Assembly: GCA_018658105.1 (NCBI GenBank) | Contig: JABHVW010000014.1 | Coordinates: forward strand, 1-64,000 | Direction: 5' to 3' | Length of the DNA: 64,000 bases | From: Candidatus Peregrinibacteria bacterium | GTDB taxonomy: Bacteria; Patescibacteriota; Gracilibacteria; UBA1369; 2-02-FULL-48-14 | Shown here: one piece after another, positions 18,476 to 28,057 of the stretch | Layout of the letters: each line of letters opens with the position of its first letter | How positions within the stretch are numbered: position 1 is the stretch's first letter | Program-made: the position numbers and the translations under genes | The notes under the pieces: model-generated | The model's input: the letters and a program-made list of their open reading frames with translations, nothing else | Told to the model about the DNA's origin: nothing | The model's database searches: none

Positions 18476-18961
18476 ATGAGAGTTTTGCGCCAATCAGCTT
18501 TCACTTTAATCGAAGTGATTTTGTATGTGGCGATTGTTTCGATAATGGCTACAACAATAATGCTTTTTAGTATTCAAATAGTTCAAGTTCGAGGTGAGGC
18601 TCAGTTTGATAGGGAGGTTAATGAGAATTTACGATTTGCTATGGACTTAATTACTCGTGAGATTAGAGATGCATCTGCAGTAACTAGTGTGCCTTCTGGC
18701 TCTCATCCAGATTTGATTGGTTTGGATAGTGTGCTTTTAAATACAGACACAAAAACTTTGACTAGTGGGCGTGTGATTCGTTTTATTCAGTTTGATGGGA
18801 GTCAAATAACGAGTGATAAGGTGGATGTGACTAATTTTGTTTTGACTGATTTGCAACGTGATTCCGAGCCAGAGAATATTCAAATTATGATTACAGTTGA
18901 AGCTTTGGATGGATCTGCTAGTCTATCTTTGCAAAGTTCTGCTTCACTCCGCGAAAGATGA
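18476..18961 (+). CDS. prepilin (PilW/GspJ-like)
   Basis: MRVLRQSAFTLIEVILYVAIVSIMATTIMLF. Confidence 0.82.
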   Translation: MRVLRQSAFTLIEVILYVAIVSIMATTIMLFSIQIVQVRGEAQFDREVNENLRFAMDLITREIRDASAVTSVPSGSHPDLIGLDSVLLNTDTKTLTSGRVIRFIQFDGSQITSDKVDVTNFVLTDLQRDSEPENIQIMITVEALDGSASLSLQSSASLRER

Positions 18962-19356
18962 TGAAAAAACCTGCATTGACGGCTCTAACCATGGTGATTG
19001 CTGTAGGATCGATTGCTCTTTTGATTGTTGTTTTTGTTGTGGTTGCTGGTGTAGATTTGTTGCAGCAGGGGCTTTACGATACTGAGTATAGCGAAACCTT
19101 TTTGGGCGCAGATGCATGTAGTGAAAAGGCTCTTAGTAACTTGAATACTAATCATTCTTATGCTGGTGAGCTTGCATTGATAATTGGAGATATAAGTTGT
19201 GATATTGTGGTTGTGGTTGTAGATAGTGATACACGTACGATTCAGGTTACAGCAACTCAAGGGCTTGTTTATGTGAGTCGATTGGAGATTTCTGTGAGTA
19301 ATTTGAATAGTCCGCCGATTACTGTTACTAATTGGGAAGAGGTTTCATCATTTTAA
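18958..19356 (+). CDS. PilX/GspK-like minor pilin-associated protein
   Basis: MMKKPALTALTMVIAVGSIALLIVVFVVVAG; ATGA overlap with upstream prepilin. Confidence 0.6.
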   Translation: MMKKPALTALTMVIAVGSIALLIVVFVVVAGVDLLQQGLYDTEYSETFLGADACSEKALSNLNTNHSYAGELALIIGDISCDIVVVVVDSDTRTIQVTATQGLVYVSRLEISVSNLNSPPITVTNWEEVSSF

Positions 19357-19367
19357 TTAAGCCACAT

Positions 19368-20270
19368 ATGTTTGGATTGTTTGAAAAGCCGGTTGGAATT
19401 CATATTACTGCTAAAGAAGTAATATTGGTTCAGCAAAAGGGCAAGCATAAAGTGCCGCGTTTGCATAAGGTTTTGCGAGAGGCTGTTCCTGAGGGGGCTT
19501 TGACTGATGGGGTTTTAGCGAAAGGTGAGTTGCTTTTGCCTATTCTGCAAAAGATGCATGCAGCAATTGAATCTGCAGATGTTACTGTGGCGATTCCTGT
19601 TTCTAAGTGCTATACGGCATTTTTCCTTTTACCTGAAGGTGTTAAAAAACGCGATATTGGATCTTTGCTTGCTGAAAAAGCTAAGCCGCTTTTACCTGTT
19701 CCTCTAAGTGAATTGTCTTTTGAATATTCCATTTTGAAGGGGGTTAGGGAAGGCGAACAGTTTGTTTTTGTTGCTGGAGTTGAAAAAAAACTTTTGCATG
19801 AATATGAAAAATTATTTGAAAACGCGGGTTTTAAACCGAATTTTGCGGTTGATACCTTGGCACTTGCTAAAGCGATTCCTGTGAAAATGAGTAAGTATCC
19901 GGCCTTAATGTTTTTACATGCATTTTCAGATTCGGCTTTGATGAGTAGTGTTTTCCATGGTCGTGCTTTTGATGGAATTAGTTCAAAAACTTTAGACACT
20001 GATTTTGTGGATTCTTATCAGTCTTTTGTTCAGCAAATACAAGAAGGTCCAGAATATATTGTAGTTTCAGGAGACAGAAAAGCTTTAGATGGTTTGGCGA
20101 AAGTTAAATTTACAGGTGCAAATCCTATTTTTGTTTCAGCTGAATTTATGGTTTCTAAAGAAGGGGCTGTGCAAGCGTCTGATGATTTGATTATTGCTAC
20201 GGGTTTAGGACTACTTTATTCTGACTGCAAAAAAAATGATGGTATTTGTCTGCTAAATTTGGTAGATTAG
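19368..20270 (+). CDS. pilM: PilM-like actin-fold protein
   Basis: MFGLFEKPVGIHITAKEVILVQ...; ASKHA-like pattern, position in T4P cluster; start trimmed. Confidence 0.7.
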   Translation: MFGLFEKPVGIHITAKEVILVQQKGKHKVPRLHKVLREAVPEGALTDGVLAKGELLLPILQKMHAAIESADVTVAIPVSKCYTAFFLLPEGVKKRDIGSLLAEKAKPLLPVPLSELSFEYSILKGVREGEQFVFVAGVEKKLLHEYEKLFENAGFKPNFAVDTLALAKAIPVKMSKYPALMFLHAFSDSALMSSVFHGRAFDGISSKTLDTDFVDSYQSFVQQIQEGPEYIVVSGDRKALDGLAKVKFTGANPIFVSAEFMVSKEGAVQASDDLIIATGLGLLYSDCKKNDGICLLNLVD

Positions 20271-20298
20271 GATTATCCACCCCATTTAAATATTAAAC

Positions 20299-20817
20299 AT
20301 GAACAATATAAAAGAGAAGAAATCTGCTTTTACACTTATTGAATTAATTATTGTAATTGCGATTATTGCAATTTTGGCTGCAGCTATTTTTGTGGCTATT
20401 GATCCTGCTCGTCGTTTGCATGAAGCAAGAAATGCACGAAGAAGTAGTGATGTTGCAACTATTTTAGAGGCTGTTAAGAAACATCAAGTTGATAATGGAG
20501 GAGATCTTTATGCTTCTATATCTGCCTTGGGTGATAACCTTCCTCATCAGATTGGAACAAATGGTGCTTCTGGTTGTGGCCTTACTGCATGTAATGATGG
20601 TGTTACCCTTGAAGGGGATTGTCTGGATTTATCTGCTCTTCCTGCAAATTATATGGCAACTGTGCCGGATGATCCGCAAGCGGTGGCACCAGGTTCATTG
20701 ACTCGGTATTATCTAACTGTTGGTACTTTAAATGAGATCACAATTGGTTCTTGTGATGAAGAAGCAGAAGGCGCTGGTGGAACTGGTGCCGCACCTGTGA
20801 TTGAGCTTACACGTTAG
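20299..20817 (+). CDS. type IV prepilin
   Basis: KKSAFTLIELIIVIAIIAILAAAIFVAIDPARRLHEARNARR. Confidence 0.93.
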   Translation: MNNIKEKKSAFTLIELIIVIAIIAILAAAIFVAIDPARRLHEARNARRSSDVATILEAVKKHQVDNGGDLYASISALGDNLPHQIGTNGASGCGLTACNDGVTLEGDCLDLSALPANYMATVPDDPQAVAPGSLTRYYLTVGTLNEITIGSCDEEAEGAGGTGAAPVIELTR

Positions 20818-21377
20818 TAAGCTGAGTCTTCGTCGAAGTCACCTTGAATTTGTGGGATGATTGCTTCAATTGCTCCCCATTCTGAGTTGCTGTTTTTTGG
20901 CACTATTAAAGTTACTTCGTCACCTTGGTTTCCTTTGTAGTAAGTTACTGATGCAAGTATTACTTTGTAGGTTTTACCTTCGGCTACTACTTTGTAGTGA
21001 CCGTCTTCGTTGATTAATGTTCCTTTAAGGAAGTGTCTTGGAGCTGGAGCGATTTGTTTGTATAAAAAAGTTCCGTTTGACAGAATTGTTAGTTTAAGTC
21101 GATCGCCTTCAATGAGTTTAGATTTACTGGCGTAATTAGCTGGTACTGGGTAAGTTTTTTCGTTTGGACCTATCATTGCTTGTCCGTCGAAAATACCTTC
21201 TACAATTTGGGTTTCACCTGATTCGTATGCTTTTGTATCGCTTGTATCTAGATTGCTTATGCCAGCTTCTGCAGCTACGCCTGGGGCAATCTCTGCAAGT
21301 AGGCTGCGAGCAGCTTTGAGTGAAGCTTCTGCACTTTCGATCATGCGGAGAACTTTTGAGATTTCTTGATTTTTCAT
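20814..21377 (-). CDS. hypothetical protein
   Basis: ORF with N-terminal helix and beta-rich remainder; start trimmed to MKNQEISKVLRM. Confidence 0.65.
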   Translation of the reverse strand: MKNQEISKVLRMIESAEASLKAARSLLAEIAPGVAAEAGISNLDTSDTKAYESGETQIVEGIFDGQAMIGPNEKTYPVPANYASKSKLIEGDRLKLTILSNGTFLYKQIAPAPRHFLKGTLINEDGHYKVVAEGKTYKVILASVTYYKGNQGDEVTLIVPKNSNSEWGAIEAIIPQIQGDFDEDSAY

Positions 21378-21384
21378 ATTTGTT

Positions 21385-22344
21385 TTAGTTAGATTCTTCC
21401 TGTTCAGATAACTTATATATAACTTTTTCACCGTTTTGTCCAGAGATACGCAGGTCTATGTATTCGATTGGAGCATCGTATATATTTATTGTTGTCATGG
21501 CTTTTTTCAGTTTTGCTAGCTGTAAATCAATATCTTGGCTTATATCTATCCAGACGTAAAAGTGCCTTTCAGTGTAAAAATGTAGCTCACGTGCTCTTTT
21601 TAAATAATAAATTTCTAGTACTTGCATGTTGAATTTACCTTCGAAATCACTTTCGCTCTCAATTAATGTATTAAGTGTTTTTTGATTGATTATTTCTTTG
21701 TGAAGGCCAAGTTGGCTTTCTTCTGCTTCAGAAAGCTCTAGTTCTGTGCCTGTTACATCCATAACGACGGTCGGGAGATTCTCATTTGTTGTGCCAATTT
21801 GAGAAATCAAGCCAAGCTCATTTGCTATGTAAAACTGTTTGCTACCATCGTCGTGATTTATCTGAATATTGGCTGTGTCGTCAAAATTTTGAAGTTGTAC
21901 CTTTAGTGTGTGGAAGATTTTTCTGCTGATTTTTATACTTTTGAAGTGTGGGTATTTTTCTTCAAGAACTGTTTGATGTTCTTGTGTAGGAAAAAGTAGT
22001 AAGTTTTGCCCCATATAACCTTCTAGGTATTTAGTAATTTCATTCTGAGTTTCAATAGTGTCGAGTTTGCCATCTATATTTACTCCTTGTATTTCAAATG
22101 CTTTGGTGAAAAGGCTTAAATAGCCGAGACCAATAATTATCGCCAGGACTATGAGAGCTTTAAGTATAAAAAAAAGCTTTGTATATTTAGATGGTCTTTT
22201 GTTTCTTTTTGTTTTTCTTATGCCTCTTTTCTTGACTCTCATTGCTTGCCTGCCATTTGGATTTGCTCTGCTATAACTACGGAAATTACAGTCAAGGGTT
22301 CGTCCTTTTCCTTTTCTGCGTCTTCGAAAAAAAGGTATTTGCAT
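21385..22344 (-). CDS. ftsQ: FtsQ/DivIB-like cell-division protein (POTRA)
   Basis: Basic cytoplasmic tail, single TM, FEIQGVNIDG...PHFKSIKISRKIFHTLKVQLQ. Confidence 0.68.
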   Translation of the reverse strand: MQIPFFRRRRKGKGRTLDCNFRSYSRANPNGRQAMRVKKRGIRKTKRNKRPSKYTKLFFILKALIVLAIIIGLGYLSLFTKAFEIQGVNIDGKLDTIETQNEITKYLEGYMGQNLLLFPTQEHQTVLEEKYPHFKSIKISRKIFHTLKVQLQNFDDTANIQINHDDGSKQFYIANELGLISQIGTTNENLPTVVMDVTGTELELSEAEESQLGLHKEIINQKTLNTLIESESDFEGKFNMQVLEIYYLKRARELHFYTERHFYVWIDISQDIDLQLAKLKKAMTTINIYDAPIEYIDLRISGQNGEKVIYKLSEQEESN

Positions 22345-22377
22345 GTGTGGAGGTTAGCTCAAATACTTTAGCTCAGT

Positions 22378-22533
22378 TTAGTTTCCTTTCGCTAGTGCAT
22401 CTTTAAGTGCACTTTGACGATCTGCGCTTTTTGTTCGCCATTTCGCTTTGTTTGCACGTTTACTTTCACTCGATCTTGGTCGAGTTTCTTGATTGTGCTT
22501 TGTTCCGTGTCCTTTACTGTTTTTATTAGTCAT
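22378..22533 (-). CDS. small basic protein, 51 aa (not in ORF track)
   Basis: MTNKNSKGHGTKHNQETRPRSSESKRANKAKWRTKSADRQSALKDALAKGN, intact ATG to TAA. Confidence 0.5.
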   Translation of the reverse strand: MTNKNSKGHGTKHNQETRPRSSESKRANKAKWRTKSADRQSALKDALAKGN

Positions 22534-22566
22534 ATTTTTTTTGAAATCCCGCTGATTTTAGGGGTA

Positions 22567-22677
22567 TAAGTCTTTTTCGTCAAGCTATTCCTATTTAGCT
22601 TCTTCACTAGCGCTCCGGGCCGCTAAGCCAAGTCTTACTACCTTTAGAATCTAAATAGGAATAGTGAAAAAGACTTA
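22567..22677. repeat. fold-back element with GC-rich core
   Basis: TAAGTCTTTTTC..CTATTCCTATTTAG vs CTAAATAGGAATAG.GAAAAAGACTTA; loop holds GCGCTCCGGGCCGCTAAGCCAAGTC. Confidence 0.88.
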
Positions 22678-22690
22678 ATTTAGTTCTAAA

Positions 22691-23710
22691 TTATGCCAAA
22701 TATGCGATAGCGATGGAAACTACTAAACCGATGCTGGCTAGGGCGACGTCTTTCATTACGAGGCCTAATGTGCGGGCGTAGGGTTGTTTGTGACCGGATA
22801 GGCGTGAAAGTGCTACTTCACGACCTGCGAGCAGACCTAGAAAGACCCAAGTGGTACTCATTGGTAGGTTATTAATATTTTTGAAGAAAAGTAGTATGGT
22901 TCCAAACACGAAATTGATTATAGTTGCGGAACGTGGGTCGATTACATCTGTTTTTTCTTGAATGATCTCTTGAATACGTCCGCCACGCATATAGAGTAGT
23001 AGCCCCATTCCGAGGAAAAGTGTTGTAATTATTGCTATGAATTGCGTAGTTTCTATGGTGCGTGGTAGGAAAACGGTTATGTTTGCTGTGTCTTGCATTA
23101 GCCATGTGCTCCAAAGATATCCGGTTGCGAACCATTGAAGAACTCGCCATACTTTTTTGTTGTAATTGTCTTTGAAGAGAATGTTGTTCTTTTTAAGTTC
23201 TGCGACTACTGCCCAAATGATGAGTGCTGATATAAAAGCCAGAAAATAACCCATGAAGGTTTTTTCAAGCATGCTTGTTATTGTTTTTGCGTCAGTGAAA
23301 ACTGCAAGTAAAAGGAAAGTGGTACTCACCGGCATTTTCAGATGAGTGAGTAGTAGTAGGATGAGTGGGGCGCACAATTGCATTAATGAAAAACTGTCTA
23401 CTTCTGGGATTTTTGCTAAGCGTTCGTAGGCAATATCACCTTGGAGCCAGCCATAAGTAAAAACAGCAACTAGGATTCCACCGATGAAAAGCCAAAGTAC
23501 CCACCATGGTGTATTTTTGTTTGATGCTATGAAAGGGCCAAGGCTTTGTATACTGTCGTTTGCAATTGCGCTGTAACCAGCAAGACCGAAACCTATCCAC
23601 ATTGCAATGTGTGGTTGGTTTTGGAAAATAATAATCGCTGTTAAGAATATTGTTATCATTCCAAAGAAGCGGGAATTTTTCTTTATATATGCTACAACTT
23701 TTGTGATCAT
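22691..23710 (-). CDS. PiT-family inorganic phosphate/anion permease
   Basis: ANDSIQSLGPFIAS and MPVSTTFLLL / LPMSTTWVFLGLLAGREV duplicated signatures. Confidence 0.82.
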   Translation of the reverse strand: MITKVVAYIKKNSRFFGMITIFLTAIIIFQNQPHIAMWIGFGLAGYSAIANDSIQSLGPFIASNKNTPWWVLWLFIGGILVAVFTYGWLQGDIAYERLAKIPEVDSFSLMQLCAPLILLLLTHLKMPVSTTFLLLAVFTDAKTITSMLEKTFMGYFLAFISALIIWAVVAELKKNNILFKDNYNKKVWRVLQWFATGYLWSTWLMQDTANITVFLPRTIETTQFIAIITTLFLGMGLLLYMRGGRIQEIIQEKTDVIDPRSATIINFVFGTILLFFKNINNLPMSTTWVFLGLLAGREVALSRLSGHKQPYARTLGLVMKDVALASIGLVVSIAIAYLA

Positions 23711-23774
23711 TTATGTGGAGTTATTTTTTCGCATTTATCTTATGTGTTCAATTTGAAATAATAAAGAGGATTTT

Positions 23775-23805
23775 AAAAAGAGCCCGCGTGGAGTAGGGCT
23801 CTTTT
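23775..23805. terminator. intrinsic terminator downstream of nrdJ
   Basis: AAAAAGAGCCC-gcgtggagta-GGGCTCTTTT. Confidence 0.85.
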
Positions 23806-23823
23806 CTCGTTATGTAATTTGCT

Positions 23824-26800
23824 TTAGCTACATCCCATGCTTGATCCGCAATTTAGACATTTGTAGCAAGATGCATTTCGTACTGTGATGTGCCCACATT
23901 CTGTACATGCCGGTGCATCTCCCATCATTCCTTCTAGTTGTTTGTCTAGAATCGTGTTCTCTTGGTGAGTTTTTTCTTCGAGAATTGTGTCTTCTTGAGT
24001 TAGGGTCGCTTCGTTCATTATTGCTGCTTTGATTTTGCCTTCAGCATCACGTAATGAGAATTGTGTCTCCTCTGGTTTCACATGAACAAAATCTGTTCGT
24101 CCTAAGTATTCCATTCCTAGCACGCGGAATATGTAATCTGCAATTGATGTACATGTGCGAACGTTTGGATGGCTTGTTATTCCGCTTGGTTCAAATCGTG
24201 TGAATGTGAATGCGTTTACGAATTTCTCTAATGGAACTCCGTATTGTAATCCAACTGAGATTGAAACTGCGAAACAATTTAGAAGACTTCTGTATGATGC
24301 GCCTTCTTTGAATGAGTCGATGAATATTTCACCTAGTTTGCCGTCTTCGTATTCGCCTGTTCTAAGGTGAAGTTTTTGACCTGCAATACTTGCCTCTACT
24401 GTTATTCCGCTACGTTTTGCTGGAAGATCATGTTTTATTCCACGTTTCACACCATTTTCTTCTTCAAGATCGTCTGTTCCAAGAGTGTGTTTAGAATCTA
24501 GTGCTTGAGTTTGTTTGCTTCCATCTCTGTATAGAGCAACTGCTTTCACTCCTAATTTCCATGATTCCATGTAAATTTCGCGGATGTCTTCTACAGTTGA
24601 TTCGTTTGGAATGTTTACTGTTTTTGAAATAGCTCCAGATAGGAAAGGTTGAACGGCTGACATCATTTTAACGTGTCCCATTGGGGCGATGTATCTTTCA
24701 CCTTCTCCACATTTATTTGCGCAATCGAAGATTGAAAGGTGTTCCTCTTTGAGGTGAGGTGCACCTTCCATAGTTTGGCTACCTTCAATGTAGAGTTTTG
24801 CTGCTTTGATTTGTTCTGCACTTAGGCCTTTTGCCCGTAAAGTTTTTGTATCGATGTTAGTTGTCCATTCATCTAGAGTTTTTGCTCTTTCGATATGTTG
24901 TTTTGCTTCGTCGATTTGTTTTTCTGTGAATCCAAGTTTCATTAAGTCACCTGGGTTGATGTGTGGAGCGTATTCGATGCTGCCGTGCCCGACAACGTAA
25001 TTCATGATTTCTTCGATTTGTTCTGTAGAATAACCGATTCGTTTTAGGGTCATTGAAATGGATTTGTTGATGATTTTTATGTAACCGCCACCATCAAGTT
25101 TTTTCCATTTTACAAGTGAGAATTCTGGTTCTACACCTGTTGTATCGCAGTCCATTAGTAGGCCAATTGTTCCAGTTGGTGCGAGTACGGTTGCTTGTGC
25201 ATTTCTGTATCCATTCTTTTGGCCGAGTTCAACCATTTGGTCTGCATCTTCGCATGCTGCTTTATATAGGTACTCTGGGCAAAGCTTTTTGTTGATATTG
25301 TGCGTTGCTTCTTGGTGCATTTCCATTACTTTCATCATGTCTTTTTTGTTCTTTTCATAACCTGCAAAAGTTCCAATTACTCCTGCCATTTCTGCTGATG
25401 CGCTGTAAGCGTGGCAGTGCAGAATTGATGTTAGAGCTGCTGCGATTGATCGGCCTTCATCACTGTCGTAAGCGTGTCCCATGATCATTAGAAGTGTTCC
25501 GAGGTTTGCATAACCTAGGCCAAGAGGGCGGTAGTCATGACTGTTTTGTGCGATTTCTTCAGTTGGGTAAGAAGAAAGATCTACGAGGATTTCTTGAGCA
25601 ATGAAGAAGATTCGTGCTGCATGTCTGTAGCCTTCTATATCAAAGGAGCCGTCTTCTTTAAGGAATTTCATTAGGTTTAGAGAAGCTAGGTTACATGCAC
25701 TATTATCTAGGAACATGTATTCGCTACATGGATTTGAACCGTTGATTCTGTCTGTTGATGGGCAAGTGTGCCATTCGTTGATTGTGCTATCGAATTGTAA
25801 ACCTGGATCTGCACATTTCCATGCTGCACGACAGATTTCATTGAACATTTCTTGAGCGTCGAATTCTTCACAGTTCTCGCCGTTTACACGTTTTTTAGTC
25901 CAGAATTTTTCATCTTTTTCTACCGCATGCATGAATTCATCAGTCACTCGGACAGAATTGTTTGAGTTTTGACCTGAAACGATTCGGTAAACTCCGTCGT
26001 TGTCGCGCCAGTCATCGCTGAAACCTGCTTTGATAAGTGCTAGAGCATGTTCTTCTGATTTAACTTTCCAGTTTACGAAATCTAGAATTTCAGGGTGATC
26101 GATGTCTAGTGTTACCATTTTTGCAGCACGTCGAGTTGTTCCACCAGATTTGATTGCTCCTGCTCCGCGATCGAGAACTTCTAAGAAACTCATAAGGCCA
26201 GATGATGTTCCACCACCTGAAAGTTTTTCACGGTTTGAACGAATTGCAGAGAAATTTGAACCTGTTCCTGAGCCGTATTTGAATAGTTTCGCTTCGTTTT
26301 TAGCTAGTTCGAAAATACCCATTAGTGAGTCATCTACTCTTTGAATGAAGCAGGCGCTACATTGAGGACGAGTGTATGCGTTGTCGATTTCTAGAATTTG
26401 GTGTTTTTCAAAATCCCATGCGTAGTTTCCTTTGTCTCCCTTTACGTCATACATGTGGTAAAGCCCACAATTGAACCAAACAGGTGAGTTGAATGCGCCA
26501 CGTTGAGTAATTGTAAGGTATTTAAGTTCTTCTTCGAAGGTGTCTGCTTCATCTTTGTTTGAGAAGTAACCATTTTTTTCACCGAAAGTTCTGATGTTGC
26601 TCGCAACTCTGTGCATTACTTGTTTTGCGCTTACTTCGTGGCCGGTTTCAGGTACTCCTCTTTTACGGAAATATTTTTGAGCGATAATGTCAGTTGCTAG
26701 TTGTGACCATGTTTTTGGGATTTCAATGTCTTTCATTTCGAAAACAACAGTTCCATCTGGCTCTGTAATACGTGAAGTTCTTTTTTCAAATTCCACCATG

Positions 26801-26943
26801 TCATAAGCTTTTACTCCCTTTTGCGTGAAACGACGTTTCATTTTTAAACCCTTGCTAGTTTTAATTAGTCTTGGTTGTTTAATTTGATTTTCTGATTTTT
26901 GAGTTTCAGTAGTTGGTTCTGGGAGTGTGATTGCTTGTGCCAT
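23824..26943 (-). CDS. nrdJ: adenosylcobalamin-dependent (class II) ribonucleotide reductase
   Basis: [74 protein letters not shown]-terminal CxxC tail. ATG at 26943 preferred over GTG at 26988. Confidence 0.93.
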   Translation of the reverse strand: MAQAITLPEPTTETQKSENQIKQPRLIKTSKGLKMKRRFTQKGVKAYDMVEFEKRTSRITEPDGTVVFEMKDIEIPKTWSQLATDIIAQKYFRKRGVPETGHEVSAKQVMHRVASNIRTFGEKNGYFSNKDEADTFEEELKYLTITQRGAFNSPVWFNCGLYHMYDVKGDKGNYAWDFEKHQILEIDNAYTRPQCSACFIQRVDDSLMGIFELAKNEAKLFKYGSGTGSNFSAIRSNREKLSGGGTSSGLMSFLEVLDRGAGAIKSGGTTRRAAKMVTLDIDHPEILDFVNWKVKSEEHALALIKAGFSDDWRDNDGVYRIVSGQNSNNSVRVTDEFMHAVEKDEKFWTKKRVNGENCEEFDAQEMFNEICRAAWKCADPGLQFDSTINEWHTCPSTDRINGSNPCSEYMFLDNSACNLASLNLMKFLKEDGSFDIEGYRHAARIFFIAQEILVDLSSYPTEEIAQNSHDYRPLGLGYANLGTLLMIMGHAYDSDEGRSIAAALTSILHCHAYSASAEMAGVIGTFAGYEKNKKDMMKVMEMHQEATHNINKKLCPEYLYKAACEDADQMVELGQKNGYRNAQATVLAPTGTIGLLMDCDTTGVEPEFSLVKWKKLDGGGYIKIINKSISMTLKRIGYSTEQIEEIMNYVVGHGSIEYAPHINPGDLMKLGFTEKQIDEAKQHIERAKTLDEWTTNIDTKTLRAKGLSAEQIKAAKLYIEGSQTMEGAPHLKEEHLSIFDCANKCGEGERYIAPMGHVKMMSAVQPFLSGAISKTVNIPNESTVEDIREIYMESWKLGVKAVALYRDGSKQTQALDSKHTLGTDDLEEENGVKRGIKHDLPAKRSGITVEASIAGQKLHLRTGEYEDGKLGEIFIDSFKEGASYRSLLNCFAVSISVGLQYGVPLEKFVNAFTFTRFEPSGITSHPNVRTCTSIADYIFRVLGMEYLGRTDFVHVKPEETQFSLRDAEGKIKAAIMNEATLTQEDTILEEKTHQENTILDKQLEGMMGDAPACTECGHITVRNASCYKCLNCGSSMGCS

Positions 26944-27051
26944 TTTTTGGAGGAGGTTAGGAGGAATGGAGGGGGAGAAAAAAGCCACACTATTAAGTGC
27001 GATTTCTTTACGAACTGTGGCCGTACTGATTGTGGGGCTTCGGCCGCTTAA

Positions 27052-27067
27052 ACACTATATGTGGTGT
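27052..27067. promoter_or_regulatory. NrdR-box-like operator upstream of nrdJ
   Basis: ACACTATATGTGGTGT, close to the NrdR consensus acaCwAtATaTwGtgt. Confidence 0.7.
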
Positions 27068-27087
27068 TTTGTGACCTTGTGTAACCC

Positions 27088-27116
27088 AAGATATCCCAAT
27101 ATTTAGGATTGGTCAA
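27088..27116 (-). promoter_or_regulatory. candidate nrdJ promoter
   Basis: Minus strand TTGACC-N17-TATCTT. Confidence 0.55.
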
Positions 27117-27139
27117 AGCAATGTTACAAGAAATCAATT

Positions 27140-27230
27140 GACGAAGATTATTTAGTCTGTCTTCGTCGGATCGGCGGCCTCGGGAGCGCTTCGCTTCCCG
27201 CCCCGGCTTCCTCAGAAAGGCTAAATAATC
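27140..27230. repeat. GC-rich fold-back element with two competing inverted repeats
   Basis: GATTATTTAG/CTAAATAATC (27146-27155/27221-27230) and GACGAAG/CTTCGTC (27140-27146/27161-27167); inner GGGAGCG..CGCTTCCC. Confidence 0.75.
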
Positions 27231-27348
27231 AGAGATAATTCTGAGTCATACTTGCGGATATTATTTAAAAACAGAATCAATAAAATAGTGACTGGGGGCT
27301 TCAATCCTGATTTTTATTTACTTTGTCAAATTGAATGTAAATAAGTGT

Positions 27349-27945
27349 TTAGCAGCAGCCGCCGGTGCCGCAGCCGCCAGCGCCTTTGCCTGTACCACAG
27401 CCGCATGAGCCGGAGTCGCAGCCACCTGATGAGCCGTTGAATTTTGGATTTGTAATTTTGAAGCCGCTTCCTATTTGAGTTTCTAGAAAATCTATGTCTG
27501 CTCCCATTAGGTTCTTTGTTGATTCTGGATTTGTAAAAACTTTTACACCGTGGAATTCGAAAACCTTATCGTCATCTTTTGGTTTTTCTTCGAAGTCCAT
27601 TGCGTAGGCTGGCTCCATATCGTTGTTGTCTTTTGCCGTGATTCGCAGGGCAAATCCTTCTTTCTTTTCTTCTTTTGAGAATTCCTGGATTTTTTTTGCT
27701 GCTCTTTCGCTTACATAAATTCCATCTGCTGGAGCTTTTGCTTTTGCAGCTGCTAAATCATTGATCTTACTTATTAGCTCATCTGCAACTTCTTCGCCAA
27801 GACCGTGAGACATCGCTCCGGCTTTAATAGGCTCGTATGCGTTGACGCTGCAGCTTGTACAGTGAAGACCATAGTCTTCCATGATCTGTGCAGATTCTGG
27901 GTAGCGACTAAGAATTTCTCCTATAAGTGTTTCGTCTTTTATCAT
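27349..27945 (-). CDS. DUF1858-like domain fused to HesB/IscA-like Fe-S biogenesis domain with Gly/Cys-rich tail
   Basis: MIKDETLIGEILSRYPESAQIMEDYGLHCTSCSVNAYEPI + VSERAAKKIQEF...VFTNPESTKNLMGADIDF + GGCDSGSCGCGTGKGAGGCGTGGCC. Confidence 0.82.
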   Translation of the reverse strand: MIKDETLIGEILSRYPESAQIMEDYGLHCTSCSVNAYEPIKAGAMSHGLGEEVADELISKINDLAAAKAKAPADGIYVSERAAKKIQEFSKEEKKEGFALRITAKDNNDMEPAYAMDFEEKPKDDDKVFEFHGVKVFTNPESTKNLMGADIDFLETQIGSGFKITNPKFNGSSGGCDSGSCGCGTGKGAGGCGTGGCC

Positions 27946-27955
27946 TTGCCCTTGG

Positions 27956-28057
27956 TTATTGGGCGCCTAAAACTAACACAAGTGGAGCGATTACTGCAAC
28001 AAGCAGGCCCATGATTGCAATAACAGCAACGGCTTTAGCTAAGTAGTTTTTTTTCAT
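27956..28057 (-). CDS. 33 aa single-TM microprotein (not in ORF track)
   Basis: MKKNYLAKAVAVIAIMGLLVAVIAPLVLVLGAQ; start codon overlaps upstream stop (TAATG). Confidence 0.5.
   Translation of the reverse strand: MKKNYLAKAVAVIAIMGLLVAVIAPLVLVLGAQ

Noticed and set aside
19610-19999. Antisense ORFs such as 19610..19999 -, 28916..29398 +, 4447..4830 +
   Set aside because: Lie opposite confidently identified genes and have shadow-ORF composition.
26944-26988. GTG start of nrdJ at 26988
   Set aside because: The extension is encoded by the CTCC-rich leader including TAACCTCC; ATG at 26943 fits the leader pattern better.
26944-27348. Cobalamin riboswitch upstream of nrdJ
   Set aside because: Tempting because the RNR is B12-dependent, but no B12-box-like sequence could be recognised; the NrdR-like operator is better supported.
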